DNA of 64,000 bases from Pseudoxanthomonas jiangsuensis. Its GTDB lineage: Bacteria > Pseudomonadota > Gammaproteobacteria > Xanthomonadales > Xanthomonadaceae. The position numbers and the translations under genes are program-made. This document shows positions 9,212-16,313 of the stretch, piece after piece (the first letter of the stretch is position 1; each line of letters starts with the position of its first letter). The notes beneath the pieces were generated by a model that made no database searches, had not been told where the DNA came from, and was given only the letters and a program-made list of their open reading frames with translations. Location of the stretch: the NCBI RefSeq assembly GCF_010093185.1, contig NZ_PDWL01000003.1:124001-188000 (forward strand), in the 5' to 3' direction.

Positions 9212-10057
9212 ATGATGAACAAGATCGCCTCCCATGCCGTGCAGCCCGGCCTGTTCCCCCACCCGCGCATCCGCAATGTCATCGCCGTGGGTTCCGGCAA
9301 GGGCGGGGTGGGCAAGTCCACCACGGCGGTCAACCTGGCCCTGGCCCTGCAGCGGCTCGGGGCGAAGGTGGGCGTGCTCGATGCCGACGTGTATGGGCCC
9401 AGCGTGCCGGCGATGCTGGGCCTGTCGGGGCGGCCGGAGAGCCCGGATGACAAGTCGATCGAACCGATGCGCGCGTTCGGCATCGAGGCCATGTCCATCG
9501 GCCTGCTGGTCGACCAGGACACGCCTATGATCTGGCGCGGGCCGATGGCCACCTCGGCCCTGACCCAGCTGTTCAACGACACCCGCTGGGGTGACCTGGA
9601 CTACCTGCTGATCGACCTGCCGCCGGGCACCGGCGACATCCAGCTGACCCTGGCCCAGAAGATCCCGGTGGCCGGGGCGGTGATCGTGACCACGCCGCAG
9701 GAGATCGCCACCCTGGATGCACGCAAGGCGCTGAAGATGTTCGAGAAGGTCAACGTGCCGGTGCTGGGCATCGTCGAGAACATGGCCGTGCACGTGTGCG
9801 GCAACTGCGGCCACGCCGAGCACCTGTTCGGGCAGGGCGGCGGGCAGGCCATGGCCGCGCAGTACGGGGTGCCGCTGCTGGGCTCGCTGCCGCTGGACCT
9901 GCGCATCCGCGAGCAGGGCGACGTGGGCACCCCGGTGGTGGCCGCGGCAGCGGACTCGGCGCCGGCGCAGGCGTACCTGGCCGCGGCACAGGCGATGGCC
10001 GCGCAACTGGCCACCCGCCCGCGGGCCTCGATCCCGATCGCCTCCACCCTGGGCTGA
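9212..10057 (+). CDS. apbC: Mrp/NBP35 family Fe-S cluster carrier ATPase
   Basis: A 281-residue P-loop ATPase of the Mrp/ApbC family that carries or transfers Fe-S clusters in the cytoplasm. The deviant Walker A motif GSGKGGVGKST is at residues 27-37, followed by VLDADVYGPSVP and the switch motif LIDLPPGTGD. The cluster-binding CxxC is CGNC near residue 197. The N-terminal DUF59 domain of longer Mrp proteins is absent. Two adjacent ATGs (9212 and 9215) are possible; the spacing to the AGGA at 9207-9210 slightly favours the second. It is followed by a REP doublet and then dcd. The proximity to metG matches the common mrp/metG pairing, interrupted here by four genes. Confidence 0.95.
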   Translation: MMNKIASHAVQPGLFPHPRIRNVIAVGSGKGGVGKSTTAVNLALALQRLGAKVGVLDADVYGPSVPAMLGLSGRPESPDDKSIEPMRAFGIEAMSIGLLVDQDTPMIWRGPMATSALTQLFNDTRWGDLDYLLIDLPPGTGDIQLTLAQKIPVAGAVIVTTPQEIATLDARKALKMFEKVNVPVLGIVENMAVHVCGNCGHAEHLFGQGGGQAMAAQYGVPLLGSLPLDLRIREQGDVGTPVVAAAADSAPAQAYLAAAQAMAAQLATRPRASIPIASTLG

Positions 10058-10095
10058 GCCTGCCAGGACAGGGAGGGTGCGGGCGGCCGCTGCTT

Positions 10096-10190
10096 TTGTA
10101 GGAGCCCAGCTTGCTGGCGACGCGACACCGTCGGCACAGGCGACCTCGTGGCTCCGACGTCCGTGTCGCCAGCAAGCTGGGCTCCTACAA
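10096..10190 (+). repeat. GTAG-type REP doublet between apbC and dcd
   Basis: Two perfect inverted arms of 26 bp (10096-10121 and 10165-10190) begin TTGTAGGAGCCCAGCTTGCT when read outside-in and are separated by 43 bp. Each arm can fold on itself (CCAG-CTTG-CTGG), as in REP elements headed by GTAG. The right arm ends 16 bp before a TAGAAT -10-like box of dcd (10206-10211). Confidence 0.85.
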
Positions 10191-10249
10191 GGGAAGCGGG
10201 CCGGTTAGAATCCAAGGGTTACGGCCCGAGCGGCCACAAGGGACACCGC

Positions 10250-10828
10250 ATGAGCATCAAGAGCGACCGCTGGATCCGCCGCATGTCCGAACAGCCGGGT
10301 GGGATGATCGAGCCGTTCGAGCCGGGCCAGGTCAAGCTGGCCGCCGACGGCCAGCGCATCGTCAGCTACGGCACCTCCAGCTACGGCTACGACGTGCGCT
10401 GCTCGCGCGAGTTCAAGGTGTTCACCAACATCAACTCCACCATCGTCGACCCCAAGCACTTCGACCCGAAGAGCTTCGTGGACATCGAGGCCGACGAGTG
10501 CATCATCCCGCCGAATTCCTTCGCCCTGGCGCGTACCGTGGAGTACTTCCGCATTCCGCGCGACACCCTGGTGGTGTGCCTGGGCAAGAGCACCTACGCG
10601 CGCTGCGGGATCATCGTCAACGTCACCCCGCTCGAGCCCGAATGGGAAGGGCACGTGACCCTGGAATTCAGCAACACCACGCCGCTGCCGGCGCGCATCT
10701 ACGCCAACGAGGGCGTGGCCCAGATGCTGTTCTTCCAGTCGGCCGCCGACGACGTGTGCGAGACCTCGTACAAGGACCGCGGCGGCAAGTACCAGGGCCA
10801 GACCGGCGTGACCCTGCCGCGGACCTGA
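10250..10828 (+). CDS. dcd: dCTP deaminase
   Basis: A 192-residue cytoplasmic enzyme that deaminates dCTP to dUTP for thymidylate synthesis. The family signature is intact: [12 protein letters not shown] near residue 45, the catalytic stretch [20 protein letters not shown] with the general-base Glu near residues 130-145, and the C-terminal [13 protein letters not shown] that closes over the triphosphate. The length matches the usual 188-193 residues. The ATG at 10250 is the start of the conserved [16 protein letters not shown] -10-like hexamer at 10206-10211 sits just beyond a REP arm. A second REP doublet follows the gene, so dcd is bracketed by REPs. Confidence 0.97.
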   Translation: MSIKSDRWIRRMSEQPGGMIEPFEPGQVKLAADGQRIVSYGTSSYGYDVRCSREFKVFTNINSTIVDPKHFDPKSFVDIEADECIIPPNSFALARTVEYFRIPRDTLVVCLGKSTYARCGIIVNVTPLEPEWEGHVTLEFSNTTPLPARIYANEGVAQMLFFQSAADDVCETSYKDRGGKYQGQTGVTLPRT

Positions 10829-10867
10829 TGCCGACCTGACGCGGGCTGCCGCGCACCCGCTCCCGTA

Positions 10868-11016
10868 GGAGCCGGCTTGCCGGCGATGCGTCCGATTCCG
10901 TGGGGGCGGAGGCCGGGGGTCCGCCCGGCGGAGTCGCTTTGGCGAGGCGGTCCGGAAGCGACCGGGGGCAGGCTGAGGGTGCGATGTCCGGGGGCGGTCG
11001 CCGGCAAGCCGGCTCC
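10868..11016 (+). repeat. GTAG-type REP doublet between dcd and the serine hydrolase gene
   Basis: Perfect inverted 19-bp arms (10868-10886 and 10998-11016), read as GGAGCCGGCTTGCCGGCGA, are 111 bp apart; each contains a GCCGG-CTTG-CCGGC hairpin. The left arm is preceded by GTA, completing the GTAGGAG head; the right-hand head is degenerate (CTGCAGTAG). The right arm ends 13 bp before a TAGAAT box at 11030-11035. Confidence 0.8.
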
Positions 11017-11060
11017 TGCAGTAGAGGCCTAGAATCGGGGCTTTCCTTCCGGAGAGCCGC

Positions 11061-12707
11061 ATGCGCCCCCGTCCCGTATCGAAGCTGTTGCGCGCTGCAC
11101 TGCTGTGCAGCCTGGCCATGCTGGCGGCCCCGCCAGTGGCCCATGCCGCCGAAGGCGCCAGGCCGGCACCTGCCGGCACGCCGGTTGCCGATGCCGCCTT
11201 CGACCCGGCCGCCTTCGACGCCTACGTCGAGCAGGTGCGCGCGCGCTTCGAGGTGCCGGGGATCGCGGTGGCCATCGTCGAGGATGGCAAGGTGGTGCTG
11301 GAGCGTGGCTGGGGCGTGCGCGAGCTGGGCAAGCCCGGTGCGGTGGACGCGCATACCCTGTTCGCCATCGCCTCCAACACCAAGGCCTTCACTGCCGCCT
11401 CGCTGTCGATGCTGGCCGACGAGGGCAAGCTCTCGCTGGAGGACCGGGTCGTCGACCACCTGCCGTGGTTCCGCATGGCCGACCCGTACGTGACGCGCGA
11501 AATGCGCGTCCGCGACCTGCTCACCCACCGCAGTGGCCTGGGCCTGGGAGCGGGCGACCTGCTGTTCTGGCCGGGCAGTGACTACTCCACCACCGAGGTG
11601 GTGCAGCGGCTGAAGGACGTGCCGCTGAAGACCGGCTTCCGCGAGCGCTACGCCTACGACAACATCCTCTACGCCACGGCGACCCTGGTGATCGAGCAGG
11701 TCTCCGGCCAGTCCTATGCGGATTTCCTGCAGCAGCGCTTCTTCGATCCGCTGGGGATGTCGGGCACGCGCTTCAATGCCGATGCCCTGCGCCCGGGCGA
11801 TGCGGCCGCCACCGGCCACGCCAAGGCCGATTTCAGCCGGTTGCAGCCGACTTTCCCGTTGACCTGGCACAACGCCGCCGGCGCCGGTGGCCTCTACTCC
11901 AGCGTGCACGACATGTCCCGCTGGATGAACGCGCAACTGGCCGGTGGCCGCTACACCGATGCGCAGGGCAACACGCAGCAGCTGTTCAGCCCGGCGCGTC
12001 AGAAGGCGATGTGGTCGCTGCATTCGCCCATGCCGGTCGGCGCGCCGTCGGTGCCGGCACTGGCGCCGGCGGTGCCCGACTTCATCGGCTACGGCGAAGG
12101 CTGGATCACCTCGTCCTACCGCGGCGAGAAACTGGTCTGGCACACCGGTGGCTGGCCCGGCATGGTCTCGCGCGTCACCCTGGTGCCGGGGCGCAACCTG
12201 GGCGTGGTGGTGCTGACCAACCAGGAATCCGGCGCGGCCTTCAACGCGGTGACCCTGCAGGTACTCGATGCCTGGCTGCGGCCGGCGCAGCGCACCGGCT
12301 GGATCGAGGCCTATGCACAGACGGCCGATGCCTCCCGGGCCAAGGCCGATGCCGCATGGAAGGCGCGGGTCGCCGCGCGCGACCTGCGTTCAAAGCCGTC
12401 CCTGCCGCTGGCCCGCTACGCCGGCACGTACCGCGATGCGTGGTACGGCGACGTGGAGGTCCGCCAGGAAGGCGGCGCGCTGCGCATCGCCTTCGGCCGC
12501 AGCCCGCTGCTGCGCGGCACGCTGCAGCACTGGCAGCACGACACCTTCCTGGCGAAGTGGGATGACCGCACGCTCAACGGCGATGCGTTCGTGACGTTCG
12601 CGCTGGATGCGGACGGGAAGATCCGCGAGGCACGGATGGAGGCAGCCTCGGACCTGACCGACTTCAGCTTCGACTTCCAGGACCTGCGCCTGCTGCCGGT
12701 GGAGTAG
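11061..12707 (+). CDS. Secreted serine hydrolase, beta-lactamase class C fold with DUF3471-like C-terminus
   Basis: A 548-residue exported penicillin-binding-protein-like hydrolase. The signal peptide runs to AHAAE near residue 30. The active-site serine is in the SxxK motif SNTK near residue 108, the second motif is YDN near 199, and the third is HTGG near 361. The last 120 residues (from about LPLARYAGTYRDAWYGDVEV) resemble the DUF3471 barrel often fused to such hydrolases. The family includes esterases, D-amino-acid peptidases and beta-lactamases; sequence alone does not choose among them, and resistance should not be assumed. GGAG lies about 8 nt before the ATG. It is monocistronic. Confidence 0.9.
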   Translation: MRPRPVSKLLRAALLCSLAMLAAPPVAHAAEGARPAPAGTPVADAAFDPAAFDAYVEQVRARFEVPGIAVAIVEDGKVVLERGWGVRELGKPGAVDAHTLFAIASNTKAFTAASLSMLADEGKLSLEDRVVDHLPWFRMADPYVTREMRVRDLLTHRSGLGLGAGDLLFWPGSDYSTTEVVQRLKDVPLKTGFRERYAYDNILYATATLVIEQVSGQSYADFLQQRFFDPLGMSGTRFNADALRPGDAAATGHAKADFSRLQPTFPLTWHNAAGAGGLYSSVHDMSRWMNAQLAGGRYTDAQGNTQQLFSPARQKAMWSLHSPMPVGAPSVPALAPAVPDFIGYGEGWITSSYRGEKLVWHTGGWPGMVSRVTLVPGRNLGVVVLTNQESGAAFNAVTLQVLDAWLRPAQRTGWIEAYAQTADASRAKADAAWKARVAARDLRSKPSLPLARYAGTYRDAWYGDVEVRQEGGALRIAFGRSPLLRGTLQHWQHDTFLAKWDDRTLNGDAFVTFALDADGKIREARMEAASDLTDFSFDFQDLRLLPVE

Positions 12708-12756
12708 GGCGGCCGCGCGGTTGCCAACGAAAGCGGGAATCCGGTGGCGGGCTGTG

Positions 12757-12860
12757 GCGCTCTGGCGTGTGGCCTGCTGCCGCTCATGTCCCCCGGTCCC
12801 GTCCCGTCGGGCCGGGACCTCCTCTTTTACTTCCCGTCAGCAGGCCACACGCCAGGGCGC
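12757..12860 (-). repeat. Structured repeat element, copy A
   Basis: The outer stem is 23 bp (12757-12779 with 12838-12860, one mismatch). Inside, read on the minus strand, are ACGGGAAGTAAAAGAGGAGG (12818-12837), a variable hairpin (12797-12817, TCCCG...CGGGA) and CCGGGGGACATGAGCGG (12780-12796). The two unpaired segments match copy B at 36 of 37 positions, while the stem sequences differ. It could be a structured RNA or a mobile palindromic element; transcription was not tested. Confidence 0.75.
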
Positions 12861-12957
12861 ACCAGGCCTGGCTGGCTGCCAACGGAAAGCGCGCACTGCG
12901 CACCGGTACCGCATCGATATGCCTTTGCCCTTCGTACAGACGAGGATGATCGTGGGG

Positions 12958-13057
12958 CGGTGGAGCGCGATGCCTGCCGACGGGAAGTAAAGGAGGAGGT
13001 TTCGGCCATGGGCCGAAGCCGGGGGACATGAGCGGCGGCAGGCGTCGCGCCCCACCG
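12958..13057 (+). repeat. Structured repeat element, copy B (inverted relative to A)
   Basis: The outer stem is 22 bp (12958-12979 with 13036-13057, two mismatches). Inside are ACGGGAAGTAAAGGAGGAGG (12980-12999), a perfect 7-bp hairpin TTCGGCC-ATG-GGCCGAA (13001-13017) and CCGGGGGACATGAGCGG (13019-13035). The architecture equals copy A but with different stem bases, which suggests selection on folding. Confidence 0.75.
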
Positions 13058-13139
13058 CTTCAGCCGGGTCTCCTGCCTTTCCAGGCTTTCCAGCGGGCAG
13101 AAGGCATGCATTCCGTCACCAGGGACCCATTGCCCAACG

Positions 13140-13168
13140 AAAAAGCCCGCCTGCAAGGCAGACGGGCT
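13140..13168 (-). terminator. Terminator of the DUF885 gene
   Basis: On the minus strand an AGCCCG-type stem with one internal mismatch (about 13144-13168) is followed by TTTTT. It lies about 30 bp past the DUF885 stop codon. Confidence 0.8.
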
Positions 13169-13196
13169 CCGATGTCGGGTGTGGCGACGGTGCGGC

Positions 13197-15002
13197 CTAC
13201 TGGATCGGCTCGTCCAGGATCAGCTGGCGCACGAAGCGTACCGGCGGCGCGCCGTAGGACAGCACCTGGTCGTGGTAGGCCTTCAGCTTGAAGTCCGCGC
13301 CGCGCGAGGCCTCCACCGCCTTGCGCATGTCGAAGTGTTCCTGCACGCCGACGAAGTAGGTCGGCAGCTGGGCCGAGGTCAGCTGCGCGCGCACCCACTT
13401 GCCGGCCGCCTCGCGCTCCTGCTGGAAGGTCTGGCGGACCATCAGGTCCATCGCCTGCTCGCGGCTCCAGCCGTCCACGTGCACGCCCTGGTCGAGGATC
13501 GCGTTGGCGATCGTGCGCAGGTAGAACTTCAGCTGGACCAGGCGGAACAGCGGGTCGCCGTCCAGGTAGCCGGCGTCGGCCATCATCTTCTCGGTGTACA
13601 CCGCCCAGCCCTCGGCGAACATGCCCGAGCGCAACACCGCGCGCAGGGTCGAGGGGAACTTGGCCGAGTGCCAGCCTTCCAGGTAGTGGCCCGGGGTGCC
13701 CTCGTGGATGCTCAGCAGGTGGATCATCCGCGAGTTGTATTCGCGCAGGAACGAGTCGACCTGCTCGCCGGTCCAGTCCTCCGGGATCGGCGAGACCGCG
13801 TAGAAGGTCTTCAGGTGCTTGTCCAGCGGGCCGGGCGAGTCGCAGTAGGCCACCGCCACCCCGCGCTGGAATTCCGGCATCTCGATGATCTCCACCGGCG
13901 CGTCGGGCAGGGTCACCAGGTCCTTGGCGCGGACGAAGTCGGTGGCCTGCTTCAGCGCGGCCTCGGCCTCGGCCACCACCTTGTCGCGGGCCGGACGCTG
14001 CGCATAGGCCAGCTCCAGCGCCGCCTCGATCGCGGCCTGCTGCTGGCCGGCGTCCGGCGTCTCTGGCAGGGCCGGCGCGCCGGCCTTGTCCTTGAGCACG
14101 TCGCGGGCGATGGCGTACATCTCCCCGCGCACGCGCGCCAGTTCGCCCTCGGCCCTCTGCTTGATCTCCGCGCGCGACAGCGAGGACACCAGCGCGAACT
14201 GCAGCTTCTGGTCGTACAGCTGCGCGCCGATCCGGAACTCGCCCTTGGCATTGGGCACCAGGGTCTGGTCCAGCCATTGCTGGTGCTCGGCCACGGCCTG
14301 CCTCAGGCCGGCGATCGCCGCCTCGGCCTGGCTGCGGTCGGCTGCCTCCAGCTGGCCCAGGTTGGGGACGATGAAGGTGTCGACGATGCTGAGGATGCCG
14401 GCGTTCTGCCGGGCCACGGTCTCGGCGTGGATTTTCGGCACCCTCGCCGGGTCGAGGTTGGCGCGGGCCTGGGCCAGCAGGGCCGGGACCTTCAGCATGC
14501 GCGCGGTGGCCGACTTCAGCCTCGCCGGCAGGGGCGCGAACTCGCGCGCCATCAGTCCGTAGATCGCGCCGCCGGCCAGGCCGCTGTAGACCTGCGGGTC
14601 CCAGGCCCAGGCCTGCAGGGTTTCGCTGCTCCACAGGTCGTACTGCAGCTGGTTGCGCAGGATCGCCGCGTCGACCTGGTTCTCGCGCGACAGCGCGGAC
14701 AGGTCCATGGCATCGAGTTCGGCGAGGATGCCGCGGCCGAATTCCAGGCCCTTCCGCCGGCCCTCGGCGGACAGGTCGTCCAGTTCGCCGTCGTAGCGGT
14801 GCTCGCCGATCTGGGTGGCGCCCACCGGCGAGAGCCGTAGCCAGCCCTCGAGCGCGCGCCGCGACAGGTCGGCGAAGGCGGCGTCGGCGCGGGCCTGGTC
14901 GCCGGCGGTCGTGGCCTCGGCAGCGTTGGGGGCGGGCGTCTGCGCCTGCTGGCAGGCGGGCAGCGCGGCGGGCAGGGCGAGGGCGAGCAGGGAACGGCGC
15001 AT
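13197..15002 (-). CDS. DUF885 family lipoprotein, probable zinc-dependent peptidase
   Basis: A 601-residue exported protein. The N-terminus MRRSLLALALPAALPAC ends in a lipobox-like LPAC, so it is probably a lipoprotein (the Pro at -2 is unusual). The body is the helical DUF885 fold. The metal-binding signature HEGTPGHYLEGWH lies near residue 432 and the second part EGWAVYTEKMM about 40 residues later, which together give His, His and Glu ligands. DUF885 proteins are related to M32-like/gluzincin peptidases, and a periplasmic peptidase role is the best guess. The downstream terminator and an upstream divergent gene (GFA, 15130) make it a single unit. The substrate is unknown. Confidence 0.9.
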   Translation of the reverse strand: MRRSLLALALPAALPACQQAQTPAPNAAEATTAGDQARADAAFADLSRRALEGWLRLSPVGATQIGEHRYDGELDDLSAEGRRKGLEFGRGILAELDAMDLSALSRENQVDAAILRNQLQYDLWSSETLQAWAWDPQVYSGLAGGAIYGLMAREFAPLPARLKSATARMLKVPALLAQARANLDPARVPKIHAETVARQNAGILSIVDTFIVPNLGQLEAADRSQAEAAIAGLRQAVAEHQQWLDQTLVPNAKGEFRIGAQLYDQKLQFALVSSLSRAEIKQRAEGELARVRGEMYAIARDVLKDKAGAPALPETPDAGQQQAAIEAALELAYAQRPARDKVVAEAEAALKQATDFVRAKDLVTLPDAPVEIIEMPEFQRGVAVAYCDSPGPLDKHLKTFYAVSPIPEDWTGEQVDSFLREYNSRMIHLLSIHEGTPGHYLEGWHSAKFPSTLRAVLRSGMFAEGWAVYTEKMMADAGYLDGDPLFRLVQLKFYLRTIANAILDQGVHVDGWSREQAMDLMVRQTFQQEREAAGKWVRAQLTSAQLPTYFVGVQEHFDMRKAVEASRGADFKLKAYHDQVLSYGAPPVRFVRQLILDEPIQ

Positions 15003-15129
15003 GGCGGTCGGGCATCCGGAAGGAGGCCGCCAGCATAGGCGGCGGCCCCGGCGGCCGCACCTGCCATTGGCTTACCCGCAGCGGCCCCGACCTCGTACGC
15101 TGGGCATCCCGAGGACACGGAGCAGGACC

Positions 15130-15477
15130 ATGGAATACCAGGGAAGCTGCCATTGCGGCGGCATCGCGTTCACCGTCGAGGGCGAGATCGGCCAGGTCGT
15201 GGACTGCAACTGCTCGATGTGCCGGCGACGCGGCGGCCTGCTGTGGTTCGTGCCCGCCTCGGCGTTCGCCCTGCGCACGCCGCGCGAGCGTCTGGCGACC
15301 TACCTGTTCAACCGGCGCCACATCCAGCACCACTTCTGCCCGACCTGCGGCATCGCCCCGTTCGGCGAGGGCCAGGCGCCGGATGGCAGCACCATGGTCG
15401 CGGTCAACGTGCGCTGCCTGCCGGAGGTGGAGCTGGATGCGCTGCAGGTCGCGCCCTTCGATGGGGCGCGGCTGTGA
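15130..15477 (+). CDS. GFA (CENP-V/glutathione-dependent formaldehyde-activating-like) family protein
   Basis: A 115-residue zinc-binding protein. Cysteines are placed as in the family: CHCGG at residues 7-11, CNCSMC near residues 27-32, and CPTCG near 72-76, enough for two zinc sites. The MEYQGSCHCGG start is typical. Family members are often annotated as S-(hydroxymethyl)glutathione synthases, but for most the activity is unproven, so no reaction is assigned. AGGACC stands just before the ATG. The stop codon overlaps the probable GTG start of the DUF4349 gene downstream, suggesting co-translation. Confidence 0.88.
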   Translation: MEYQGSCHCGGIAFTVEGEIGQVVDCNCSMCRRRGGLLWFVPASAFALRTPRERLATYLFNRRHIQHHFCPTCGIAPFGEGQAPDGSTMVAVNVRCLPEVELDALQVAPFDGARL

Positions 15478-16250
15478 GGCCGGGAGCGGGTTCCCGGATG
15501 CTGGCGCTGGTCGCGGCCGCGTTCCTGGCCGGTTGCGCGAACAAGGAGAGCATGGGCTTCGCGGCGGCCGACGCGGCCGCCGGGGCGCCGCAGGGACGGT
15601 TCCTGGCCTATGAGCACCAGGTCACCGTGGCGCTGGATGTCGAGGCGCTGGCCGGCCGCCTGGCCGAGGTGCAGTCGGCTTGCCAGACGGCCAGGTTCGG
15701 CGAGTGCGAGGTACTGGAAGTGGCCCAGCACGGCGGCGACCATCCCTCGGCCCGGCTGGTGGTGCGGAACGTGCCGGCGGGGGTGGGGCCGATGGTGGGC
15801 GCGGCCAGCCAGGGCGGCCGGGGCGGCAGCCGCAGCACCCATGCCGAGGACCTGGCCCAGGCGGTGGCCGACAACGCCCAGGCCCAGGACCGGCTGCGGC
15901 GCGAGCAGGCACGGCTGGAGGAGTTCCAATCGCGCCGCGACCTGGCGGTGGCCGACATGATCGCGCTGTCGCAGCAGCTGGCCCAGGTGGAGGCGCAGCT
16001 GCAGGCGGCGGCGCAGGAGGCGGCCCAGCAGCAGCGCCGGATCCAGACCCAGAAGCTGACCCTGGAATTCCAGCCGCCGGACCTGCAGAGCGGCAGTGGC
16101 GAGATCGGCCAGGCGGTGCGCGACTTCGTCTCGATCCTGGCCACCGGCACCGCCTGGACCATCCGCGCGGTCGCGTTCCTGATCCCGCTGGCGGTGGTGG
16201 TGGCCGTGCTGGTGGCGGTGTGGCGCTGGCGGAAGCGGCGCCGCGGCTGA
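15474..16250 (+). CDS. DUF4349 domain lipoprotein
   Basis: A 258-residue predicted lipoprotein. A GTG at 15474 overlaps the upstream stop codon and gives an N-terminus MRPGAGSRMLALVAAAFLAG ending in LAGC, with the basic residues a signal needs; the ATG at 15498 would leave an uncharged signal, so GTG is preferred. The middle is a DUF4349-like alpha/beta region, then a long coiled coil (about residues 140-205, rich in A, Q and E), and one C-terminal membrane span (FLIPLAVVVAVLVAVW) followed by WRKRRRG. The protein may thus be anchored at both ends. The role is unknown. Confidence 0.85.
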   Translation: MRPGAGSRMLALVAAAFLAGCANKESMGFAAADAAAGAPQGRFLAYEHQVTVALDVEALAGRLAEVQSACQTARFGECEVLEVAQHGGDHPSARLVVRNVPAGVGPMVGAASQGGRGGSRSTHAEDLAQAVADNAQAQDRLRREQARLEEFQSRRDLAVADMIALSQQLAQVEAQLQAAAQEAAQQQRRIQTQKLTLEFQPPDLQSGSGEIGQAVRDFVSILATGTAWTIRAVAFLIPLAVVVAVLVAVWRWRKRRRG

Positions 16251-16313
16251 TCGCGGCGGCGCGCGTGGGGGGCGTCGCCGGTAAACGAAGTGCGCCCCGC
16301 AGCGGAACGCCGC

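Larger units (their letters stand above)
12708..13196. other. 489-bp gene-free interval with structured repeats
   Basis: No credible gene was found here. It holds, in order: a remnant of a GCGGGAATCC-type intergenic repeat near 12728-12742; structured element copy A (12757-12860); about 97 bp of unremarkable sequence; inverted copy B (12958-13057); and the terminator of the DUF885 gene (13140-13168). The short open frames crossing it on both strands arise from the palindromes. Confidence 0.8.

Noticed and set aside
10058..10249. tRNA or small RNA gene in the apbC-dcd interval
   Set aside because: The only fold is the REP doublet; no cloverleaf or CCA-type end is visible.
11061..12707. Possible beta-lactamase resistance gene
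   Set aside because: The SxxK, YxN and HTG motifs define a broad hydrolase family; the DUF3471-like tail and length do not fit a resistance AmpC.
12721..13031. Several 60-100 codon frames crossing the structured repeats
   Set aside because: They occur on both strands, share no motif and are products of the palindromes.
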